Assembly (NCBI GenBank): GCA_964510955.1
Contig: CAZEDW010000005.1
Location: forward strand, 62,001 to 126,000
Reading direction: 5' to 3'
Origin: JAFLCM01 sp964510955
Lineage (GTDB): Bacteria; Planctomycetota; Phycisphaerae; Phycisphaerales; UBA1924
Length of the DNA stretch: 64,000 bases
Every line of letters starts with the position of its first letter. Position 1 is the first letter of the stretch. The notes under the pieces were generated by a model. The model searched no databases. It worked only from the letters and a program-made list of their open reading frames with translations, and was not told where the DNA came from. A program made the position numbers and the translations under genes. Shown here one piece after another: positions 57,526 to 64,000 of the stretch.

Positions 57526-58053
57526 TCAAACCAGCGTGAACACGAACTCTTCGTACGCCATCCCGGTCTTGGCCAGGAACTCGACCAGCTTGGGGAGGCT
57601 CGCCGCCCACTGGTCGCGCGGCAAGGCGTGACGCTTCTCCTCCGCCAGGAGCGAGTCGTACACCGGGGTAATCTTGGCGAGGGCCTGGCGCGAGGGGACG
57701 CGACGATTCGAGTGGTAGCCGATGATCTTCCCCGACGCGTCAAGGGTCGGGGTCACGTGGGCGAGCACCCAGTAGTGATCGCCGTTCTTGCTGCGGTTCA
57801 GCACGTAGGCGAAGCACTCGTTGCCCGCCGAGATCGTGTCCCACAGGAACCTGAACACGCAGCGCGGCATGCGCGGGTGCCGCACGATGCTGTGGGCCTT
57901 GCCCAGCAGCTCGTCCTCGTTGAATCCGGAAACGCGCACGAACACCTCATTGGCGTAGGTGATGTGCCCCCGCGTGTCGGTCTTGCTGACGATGATCTCG
58001 TCGGCCCCGAAGTGCCGCTCGATACCGGTCAGTCTGAGGTTCTCCGTGCGCAC
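57526..58053 (-). CDS. PAS domain sensor protein (Aer-like)
   Basis: Encodes 175 residues from a GTG at 58053 with GGAG 7 nt upstream. The PAS domain covers about residues 10-130 and strongly resembles the N-terminal domain of aerotaxis receptors: IIVSKTDTRGHITYANEVFV, GFNEDELLGKAHSIVRHPRMP, KNGDHYWVLAHVTP, IIGYHSNRRVPSR. A C-terminal segment of about 45 residues follows (ALPRDQWAASLPKLVEFLAK). It may bind FAD or another cofactor and sense redox or oxygen, passing the signal to the adjacent chemoreceptor-type protein. Confidence 0.85.
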   Translation of the reverse strand: MRTENLRLTGIERHFGADEIIVSKTDTRGHITYANEVFVRVSGFNEDELLGKAHSIVRHPRMPRCVFRFLWDTISAGNECFAYVLNRSKNGDHYWVLAHVTPTLDASGKIIGYHSNRRVPSRQALAKITPVYDSLLAEEKRHALPRDQWAASLPKLVEFLAKTGMAYEEFVFTLV

Positions 58054-58241
58054 AGCAACGCTCCAAACTACGAGAGGTTTTGTCTGTGTTTCGGCACGAG
58101 CGAGCGCGGGGTTGACCCAGGTACACAAACTCGCCCCGGGCCGGCCCAGCCACCGGCCAATCACCCGGTACAGGTGGGCGCGCGGATCGGGGCCCGCACG
58201 CGGATTCATCAAGCGAAGCGATCCCGCCGCGACTCCCGGAT

Positions 58242-59882
58242 TTACGGGCACGGAACTCCGAATACCCCCAGCAGCGCCACAAGGTCCGCCGTGTTGATGC
58301 ACGGGCTGGCGAGATCCAGGTTCGCGCCCGCGTTGTACCCGGCGTCGGCGGGGCACGTGCCGAAAGCCCCCAGCAGCAGGAGCAGGTCCGATGTGTTGCG
58401 CTGGTGATCGCCGTTGATGTCGCCCACGCACGGCGCCGGCGGAGCAATGAACGAGACCTCCAGGGCCGGGCGGTCCCCCACCGTCGCGGCCTCCGAGGTG
58501 TACCAGCGCCACAGGTCGGTCCCGCCGGGCAGCAGCGCCCAGCCGTTGTTCACGCCGGCGCCGCTGACCCACGCGCTGACGCTGGCGGTCACGTCGAAGA
58601 TAGCCCACGTGTTCGTGGTGGGTCGCACGGTGTAGTCCGGCGAGAGGTTGGCCTCCACGCCGTCGGCGCTCACGCCGCTCACGAGCGACGCGTAGGTCGA
58701 GGCATCGCTCCACGCCGAGAGCATGGCGTACAGCCCTTCGCGGTTGGTGCTCCCGTCGGTGGTGTTGAACAGAATGAGCTTGGCCGACAGCACCGTGGCG
58801 CCCGCGGGCACCTGGCCCGCACCTGATCCCACGATGTTGTCGAAACGGATGAGGCTCTGGGAGAGCGGCGAGGCGGAAACCAGTCCAACGGTGGACGTGG
58901 GGTGCGGAGAGGCCGGCGCGTTGGCCTCGATGTAGGTGTCCTGGCAACCCGTGTACCCGTTTACGCCCTGGCGGAACGTCACGGTGGAATACGCCGGGTC
59001 GGACGTGAAGGGCCCCACCATCGCGCGGCACTGGTTGGCGAGCCCCGACGGCGCGGCGCTGTACATGTCGGCCACGGTCCGCTGGAGGTGGTGCAGCGTC
59101 CAGGTCTGCGGGTACTGGCCGGGCTTCACGAGGCCCGCGGGGCCGATGAAGATGGTGGGGATGCGGTTGCGCGAGGCGCTCTCGTCCTCATCCCAGGTCA
59201 GGATGAACAGGCTGTTGTGCGTGACGCACCAATCCACGTAGGGCTTGATGTTGGCCACCAGCCAGTCATCGGCCATCTGGATTGTGCCGTCGTGCATGTC
59301 GTGGTCCTGGTTGGGGACCACGATCGACACCGTGGGGAGCGTGCTGTAGTCACCCCCGATCGCCGGCGGGAACGACGTGAAGGGCATGTTCACGCCCGGG
59401 TCGAGCTGGTTGCTGCCGGGGGCCGGCGGCGGCGAAACGGCCTGCCAGTTCACCCACGGGTTGTGCTTGCGCCAGTACTGCAGAACCTGACCGATCGTCG
59501 ACCCCACCGCGGGCAGATCCTCGCTGTACCCACCGAACGTGAAGCCGGCGTCGATGATGCTTCTCCCAAGGTTCGGGGTGGTGAACGGCGAACCCGGCGC
59601 GGGCACCGTGTTGTCCACGACGTTCTGGTTGTGCCCCGCGAAGAACTCAAGATAGTTGGGCTGGCTGGGATGCGTGAGGCCGTACATGCCGGTCATCAGC
59701 GCGCCCTGGGCAGCCAACTGATTCATGTAGGGCGCCTGCGGGCTGCCGATCACCTGCGTAAACGAGTGGTTCTCTTCGATCACGATGACCACTTTGTCCG
59801 GGCGCGGCGGCGCCGCGTGCGCCCCGCCGGTAAGGGTCGCCGCGGTGACAGAACCGGCAATGGCTGCGGCAAGGATTCTCAT
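58242..59882 (-). CDS. Exported phosphoesterase with dockerin
   Basis: Encodes 546 residues. Signal peptide ending near AHA-APP. The phosphoesterase domain (acid phosphatase/phospholipase C-like, PF04185-type) has VVIVIEENHSFTQVIG, MYGLTHPSQPNYLEFFAG, VVPNQDHDMHDGTI and FILTWDEDES. This supplies the Glu-Asn, Thr, Asp and His residues expected of the alkaline-phosphatase superfamily metal site. A middle beta-rich domain (LILFNTTDGSTNREGLYAML, WAIFDVTASVSAWV) looks like a DNRLRE-type module. Two dockerin-like repeats end the protein (GDINGDHQRNTSDLLLLL, CINTADLVALL). Likely secreted phosphatase for phosphate or lipid scavenging. Confidence 0.87.
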   Translation of the reverse strand: MRILAAAIAGSVTAATLTGGAHAAPPRPDKVVIVIEENHSFTQVIGSPQAPYMNQLAAQGALMTGMYGLTHPSQPNYLEFFAGHNQNVVDNTVPAPGSPFTTPNLGRSIIDAGFTFGGYSEDLPAVGSTIGQVLQYWRKHNPWVNWQAVSPPPAPGSNQLDPGVNMPFTSFPPAIGGDYSTLPTVSIVVPNQDHDMHDGTIQMADDWLVANIKPYVDWCVTHNSLFILTWDEDESASRNRIPTIFIGPAGLVKPGQYPQTWTLHHLQRTVADMYSAAPSGLANQCRAMVGPFTSDPAYSTVTFRQGVNGYTGCQDTYIEANAPASPHPTSTVGLVSASPLSQSLIRFDNIVGSGAGQVPAGATVLSAKLILFNTTDGSTNREGLYAMLSAWSDASTYASLVSGVSADGVEANLSPDYTVRPTTNTWAIFDVTASVSAWVSGAGVNNGWALLPGGTDLWRWYTSEAATVGDRPALEVSFIAPPAPCVGDINGDHQRNTSDLLLLLGAFGTCPADAGYNAGANLDLASPCINTADLVALLGVFGVPCP

Positions 59883-60044
59883 GGATGAAGCATGCCAGCA
59901 ACACCCCCCAAGTTCAAGGCTGTTGATGCACCAAGCGTCAAGAATTCGCCGATCCTGCCGCGGGCCAACAGGTTCGTGCGCACAGAAGCGGACCTGGGTG
60001 ACCGGACGACCGGGCACCCCCCCGGGGGCGAGTACAGTGTGCCC

Positions 60045-60749
60045 ATGAGCACCAACGACCCCCTGGCCTCGGCCGCCGTGACCCAGATCCGCGCCGGGAT
60101 GATGGTGGGCCTGGGCACCGGTCGGGCCGCGACCAGGGCGATCCACGCCCTGGCGGAGCGCGCCAAGCGGGAGTCGCTGACCATCACCTGCGTCGCGACC
60201 AGCATCGCCTCGGACGAACTCGGCAAGAAGCTCGGACTCACGGTGCTCCCGATGGAGCAGGTGGCGCGCGTCGACTACCTCTTCGACGGCGCCGACGAGG
60301 TGGACCCCCGGCTCCGCATGGTGAAGGGACGCGGCGGGGCCATGACCCGCGAGAAGATCGTCGCCGCCGCCGCGAAGGGTGGGCGGCGCGTCTACCTGGT
60401 CGACGATGCCAAGCTCGTCACCCGGCTCGGCGAGAAGATGCCTCTGCCCATCGAGGTGATGCGGTTCGGGCTCGCTTCGGTCACGGCTCGCCTGAAGGCG
60501 ATCGGGCTGGAGGGGCCGGTCCGCCAGAAGGAAGGCAAGGATTATGTCACGGACAACGGCAACCTCGTGATCGATGCCGGCCTCCCCGCAACGAAATCGC
60601 CCGAGGAGTTCGGTGCGTTGCTGGATGCCATGGAAGGCGTGATCGATCACGGCCTCTTCCTGACCGAGGCCGACGAGATCATCATCGAGGATGCGAACGC
60701 CGGCATTCGGACTCAAAGCCGGCCGCGTCCCCCGCACGCCCCCGCCTGA
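60045..60749 (+). CDS. rpiA: Ribose-5-phosphate isomerase A
   Basis: Encodes 234 residues. RpiA interconverts ribose-5-phosphate and ribulose-5-phosphate in the pentose-phosphate pathway. Motifs: MVGLGTGRAATRAI (the phosphate-binding loop, with Arg where GTGST is usual), DYLFDGADEVDP, KGRGGAMTREKIVAAAA, LVDDAKLV, PLPIEVMRFG and VTDNGNLVIDA. The start ATG at 60045 is the one next to the usual N-terminus. The C-terminal tail of about 15 residues is basic and Pro-rich. Divergent from the phosphoesterase gene. Confidence 0.93.
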   Translation: MSTNDPLASAAVTQIRAGMMVGLGTGRAATRAIHALAERAKRESLTITCVATSIASDELGKKLGLTVLPMEQVARVDYLFDGADEVDPRLRMVKGRGGAMTREKIVAAAAKGGRRVYLVDDAKLVTRLGEKMPLPIEVMRFGLASVTARLKAIGLEGPVRQKEGKDYVTDNGNLVIDAGLPATKSPEEFGALLDAMEGVIDHGLFLTEADEIIIEDANAGIRTQSRPRPPHAPA

Positions 60750-60951
60750 CACGGGCTGATGATTTGAACCGGTGTCGGGTGTTCGCGCGGCTGAGGCGAG
60801 CCGCGGCGGCCTCCAGCCGGCTGCCGCGCGGAGCGCAAGTGCTTTGTTTCCAAGAAGTCGTTATTGGCACAGCCTTTGCAAATCCGGGGCCCGGGATGCT
60901 CATTGGTCGTGCCTCGTGGCGCCGGCGAGTGGGCTGTGAAGGAGACCGCGT

Positions 60952-62229
60952 ATGAACCCGCGTGAACTATTACGACTCGCCTTGCCCGCCGCCGTGTCGG
61001 CGCTGCTGTCGCTCGCGACCCCCGCCAGCGGCATCACGATCATCGGCTCGCTGGGCAACTTCGACTGCCCCAACGAAACCGGCGACGACTGCAACGAGTT
61101 CGAGATCGAGCTGGAAGGCCCGAACCCCGAGGACGTGTTCCACACGTACCACAACGGCAACTACGGGTCGCCGATCATCAGCCCGCTGCCGGGCGGCATC
61201 GGGATCCGGGTGCTGTACACCAAGCCGGCCCACGCCACGCACGCGCACATCATCGAGCACTTCGGGGTGTCGCTCCGCCCGGGTCACCCGGTGACGGCGC
61301 AGCGCTTCACCTGGCACCCCGGGACGGTGGTCGGGCCGAACGATCCACCGCCGCCCCCGCCCCCGCCCCCACCGCCGCCGCTGGCGATGCCGGACATCGA
61401 GACCGAGCTCTTCGACGGCCCCAACGGCCCCATGATCCGCGAGACCGTGACCAATCGCGACGCCTTCGGGCGCACCATCTGGGTCGTCCGTCGCGAGACC
61501 GGCGCCAACCGCGAGGTCGCCCTCGAAGAACTCATGCCCGATGACCCGCTCATCCAGGGCGCCAACCCGGTCTCGCTCGACGCCGAGGAGCTCGCGCCGA
61601 ATGTCCAGCTCATCATCGAGGAAGACGCGCCCGATCCCGGCGAAGTCGCCAGCCAGGTCGTCGCCTACGACTGCTACACCAACGTCCCGGTCAACATCGG
61701 CGGCGAGTGGGAGAACGCGCCGGGCGTGCTCTTCTCCACCGCCCTGGCCGCAACGGTGCTCCAGGCCCCCGCGTGCAACGAGCTGCCGGTGATCCTTCAG
61801 CAGCCCGTCAACACGGTCGGCGCCTTCGACGGCTCGGCGGACTTCTACGCGCTCGCCGATGCGCCCGCCGCCGGGGGCGAGATGATCTATCAGTGGCGAC
61901 ACGAGGGCGTCGCCATGGAGGGCGAAGACCAGCCGCATCTCAACATCGACCCGCTCACCGCCGCCAGCGAGGGCGCCTACGAGTGCCTCGTCACCAACGA
62001 CTGCGGCACAGTCACCACCGTCACCGCCTACCTTTACGTCGCGCCACCCTGCCCCACCGACATCAACGGCGACGGCCGCACCACGACCGTTGACCTGGTC
62101 CGACTTCTCGCCAAGTTCGGCCAGCCCACCGCCGCCTTCCACGACGGCGACATGAACGGCGACATGCTCGTCAACACCGCCGACCTCACGGTTCTGCTCG
62201 GACGGTTCGGGAAGCTCTGCAACAACTGA
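60952..62229 (+). CDS. Exported Ig-like/GC-type dockerin protein
   Basis: Encodes 425 residues. The ATG at 60952 has AAGGAG 7 nt upstream. Signal peptide ending near ASG-ITI. An N-terminal domain (30-125) is followed by a run of 12 prolines, a second domain (about 145-290) and an Ig-like domain (PVILQQPVNTVGAFDGSADF, YQWRHEGVAME, GAYECLVTNDCGTV). Two dockerin repeats end the protein (DINGDGRTTTVDLVRLL, DMNGDMLVNTADLTVLL). Probably a surface protein built of rigid modules; no catalytic motif recognised. A strong terminator follows. Confidence 0.85.
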   Translation: MNPRELLRLALPAAVSALLSLATPASGITIIGSLGNFDCPNETGDDCNEFEIELEGPNPEDVFHTYHNGNYGSPIISPLPGGIGIRVLYTKPAHATHAHIIEHFGVSLRPGHPVTAQRFTWHPGTVVGPNDPPPPPPPPPPPPLAMPDIETELFDGPNGPMIRETVTNRDAFGRTIWVVRRETGANREVALEELMPDDPLIQGANPVSLDAEELAPNVQLIIEEDAPDPGEVASQVVAYDCYTNVPVNIGGEWENAPGVLFSTALAATVLQAPACNELPVILQQPVNTVGAFDGSADFYALADAPAAGGEMIYQWRHEGVAMEGEDQPHLNIDPLTAASEGAYECLVTNDCGTVTTVTAYLYVAPPCPTDINGDGRTTTVDLVRLLAKFGQPTAAFHDGDMNGDMLVNTADLTVLLGRFGKLCNN

Positions 62230-62577
62230 CCAGGCACAACCCACACACGACACTGAAAGCCGCGGGGCTCGCCCCGCGGTTTTTCATTCGTCCGCCCGTT
62301 CAAGGCAATGAACAGCGGGAAGGCCCGCACCGCCGCCACACGCGTCGGAGGGCCTATTCCCGATTCCCGGCGACCTCTCACCACATCCCACATCCGGCAC
62401 CCCCATCCATGCTCCCCAGCTATTGGCCCAACTCTCCTCTTGAACCCGAGACTCGCCGCTGTACGCTGGTTGACAGCCTGTGGACGCGCACCGCCTCAAC
62501 ACAGCGTGCATCCCGCCCAACCCACTTCAGCCCATCGCCTGTTCTGGCCGCGCCCCCGAACCACAAAGGAATCCGTG
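62230..62577. other. Intergenic region after dockerin gene
   Basis: Holds the terminator at 62260-62284 and then about 290 bp without a supported gene. A TTGACA at 62470-62475 is a possible -35 box for the gene at 62578, without a good -10. The end has the AAAGGA ribosome-binding site. Confidence 0.4.
62260..62284 (+). terminator. Rho-independent terminator
   Basis: CCGCGGGGC (62260-62268), TC, GCCCCGCGG (62271-62279), then five T. It lies 30 bp after the stop at 62229. Confidence 0.88.
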
Positions 62578-64000
62578 ATGTTCCGCACCAACCCGTTGTC
62601 CTGGCTCTCCGTCTTTGTGGTCGGCGCGGCGTGCCGCGTCGCCCCGGCCGAGCCCCTCAACGGAACGTTCACCTATCAGGGGGCGTTGACATCAGCAGGT
62701 GGGAACGCCACCGATGCCGCCGACTTCCGCTTCCGCCTCTACGACGCCGCGACCGCTGGCAACCAGACGGGCCCGCAGGTCAGCACGTCGGACACTCCGG
62801 TGAACAAGGGTGTCTTCTCCGTGCCCCTGGACTTCGGCCCAGTGTTCGCGGCCGGTGCGCCCCTCTGGCTCGAGGTCGATGTGCGCTCCCCCGCCGGCTC
62901 GGGCTCCTTCACCACACTCGCGCCGCGCCAGCCCATCACACCGGCGCCGCTGACGCACGGGATCGTGGGCGTGCCGCTGACCCCCGCGGGCGCAACCGCG
63001 CTGGACCAGGATCAATCGCAGGGTAACGCCGGGGGTCAGTCCATCTGGTTCCCGTTCCAATCGTGGCAGTCGTTCACCGCCGGTTCAACCGGGACACTCA
63101 CCAAGGTCGAGGTCAACGAGACCGTCTCCGCGAACCTCACGATTCGACTTTCCGAGGGTGTCGGGCCCGGCGGCCGGCAAATCGGATACTCGATCGCGCC
63201 GGGGCATCTCGGTATCGTCGAGGTAGCCTTCTCCAACATCACCTTGATCGCCGGTCAGAAATACACGCTGTGGTTCGAGACGAACACTTCATCCGGGGCG
63301 CTGCAGACCGTCACACAGCAGATCCCGGGCGCTGCTGGGTCCTACGCGGGGTCCGTGCCGGTCAACTGGTGGTTCCGCACCTTTATGACACCGATGGCCC
63401 AGCTCGCCGCCTCGTCGGCGGTCGCTTTGACAGTGCCCTGGTCCGGCGTACAGGGTGTGCCGCCCAATGTTTCCGGAGCACCCTGGGGCAGCGTGGACGA
63501 TGGTATCGCGTATACCGGCGGAGCCGTGGGCATCGGCACCTCGAGTCCGGCGGGAGGGCTTTCGGTCACAGCATTCAAGCAATCTCTTTCGCCCCAGCAG
63601 CCGGGAGTTCACTTGGGTCGCGAGGTATTCCCGTACAACAGCAGCACGGGCATCGAGATCGTCGCCGACGCCGGCGGCTCGCCGGTCATCGACTTCAACA
63701 CGCTCCCATCCACGGCCGACTTCGGAGCCCGCCTGCGCTACAACAACGCCAACAACACGCTGTACCTCGACGGCGCCAACCTCTGCGCCAACGCGGTCTG
63801 TCCCTCCTCCGCACGACTGAAGCAGAACATCGAACCCATGACCGACGCCCTCGAAGCGCTCTCGCGCCTGCAGTGCGTCCGCTTCGACTGGACGCCCGAT
63901 GAAGCCGCCCACCACAACACCTCACACGACTTCGGCTTCATCGCCGAGGACGTCGAGAAGGTCTTCCCCGAAGTGGTGGTCAAGGACTCTCAGGGCCGCG
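62578..64000 (+). CDS. S74 tail-fibre-like exported protein, 3' partial
   Basis: The frame is open from the ATG at 62578 (AAAGGA upstream) to the window end, at least 474 residues. Signal peptide ending near APA-EPL. A GTFTYQGALTSAGGNATDAADFRF-type N-terminal domain (first 20 residues of a conserved block) is typical of exported planctomycete and verrucomicrobial proteins. A middle region follows (FTAGSTGTLTKVEVNETV). The C-terminus begins an intramolecular-chaperone domain of peptidase family S74: SSARLKQNIEPMTDALEALS, then RFDWTPDEA and DFGFIAEDVEKVFPEVV. In phage tail spikes this domain trimerises the fibre and cuts itself off. Here it is probably a bacterial trimeric surface protein. Confidence 0.85.
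   Translation, partial: MFRTNPLSWLSVFVVGAACRVAPAEPLNGTFTYQGALTSAGGNATDAADFRFRLYDAATAGNQTGPQVSTSDTPVNKGVFSVPLDFGPVFAAGAPLWLEVDVRSPAGSGSFTTLAPRQPITPAPLTHGIVGVPLTPAGATALDQDQSQGNAGGQSIWFPFQSWQSFTAGSTGTLTKVEVNETVSANLTIRLSEGVGPGGRQIGYSIAPGHLGIVEVAFSNITLIAGQKYTLWFETNTSSGALQTVTQQIPGAAGSYAGSVPVNWWFRTFMTPMAQLAASSAVALTVPWSGVQGVPPNVSGAPWGSVDDGIAYTGGAVGIGTSSPAGGLSVTAFKQSLSPQQPGVHLGREVFPYNSSTGIEIVADAGGSPVIDFNTLPSTADFGARLRYNNANNTLYLDGANLCANAVCPSSARLKQNIEPMTDALEALSRLQCVRFDWTPDEAAHHNTSHDFGFIAEDVEKVFPEVVVKDSQGR

Noticed and set aside
62284..62520. A 78-codon minus-strand frame after the terminator at 62260
   Set aside because: No ribosome-binding site, no recognisable protein features and a Gly/Cys/Trp-rich composition typical of chance frames.

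Overview
The window is GC-rich, gene-dense bacterial chromosome, most likely from a planctomycete of the class Phycisphaerae. The taxonomic call is inference from several signs. A pseudopilin-type protein with an H-X9-DG-like C-terminus opens the window. Six secreted proteins end in the paired DxNxDGxxNTxDL repeats called GC-type dockerins. Four more end in a PEP-CTERM-like tail (Pro-Gly/Ala, hydrophobic helix, Arg cluster). An ECF sigma factor is coupled to an anti-sigma factor and a giant Ser/Thr kinase with WD40 repeats. There are no integrases, transposases, CRISPR arrays, rRNAs or phage blocks. One tRNA-Gly was found.

Layout. 1-9 kb: pseudopilin-like protein, a CTERM protein, and on the minus strand an ArnT-like glycosyltransferase, a MATE exporter, a lipase-like protein, a second CTERM protein, GrpB and MscS. 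9-15 kb, plus strand: GroES-like protein, AroA, an MsbA-like ABC exporter, Der GTPase and a zinc-ribbon membrane protein. 15-25 kb: dockerin protein, RuvC, an NtrC-type regulator, YbjQ, a large dockerin protein, IspG, a close paralogue of the second CTERM protein, a LacI-family regulator and a short UvrC. 25-30 kb: a palindrome cluster, two related small membrane proteins, an orphan CoA-transferase subunit A that carries an 84-bp palindromic insert, two exported thioredoxins and GcvT. 30-38 kb: a 741-residue redoxin/FG-GAP protein, a DinB-ankyrin-DinB trio, a LOG-family protein, a SpoIIE-type phosphatase, tRNA-Gly and MoaA with a coupled small ORF. 38-45 kb: the sigma/anti-sigma/kinase operon. 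45-64 kb: M28 peptidase, CHRD protein, dockerin proteins, a DUF58 protein, a 1451-residue subtilase, a cyclophilin-FKBP fusion, a PAS/chemoreceptor pair, a phosphoesterase, RpiA, an Ig/dockerin protein and an S74 tail-fibre-like protein cut by the window end.

How the genes fit together. Most of the window is unrelated housekeeping (AroA, IspG, MoaA, RpiA, GcvT, Der, RuvC, UvrC) mixed with many exported, separately transcribed surface proteins and with envelope signalling genes (ECF/kinase module, NtrC, phosphatase, PAS/chemoreceptor). Many secreted-protein genes stand alone between clear hairpin terminators.

The strongest unexplained signals are the in-frame palindromic element inside the CoA-transferase gene, the palindrome cluster a little over 1 kb away, and a third, REP/BIME-like palindrome between convergent genes at 18.5 kb. 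Together they suggest small mobile palindromic repeats, one of which may have inserted into a protein-coding gene.
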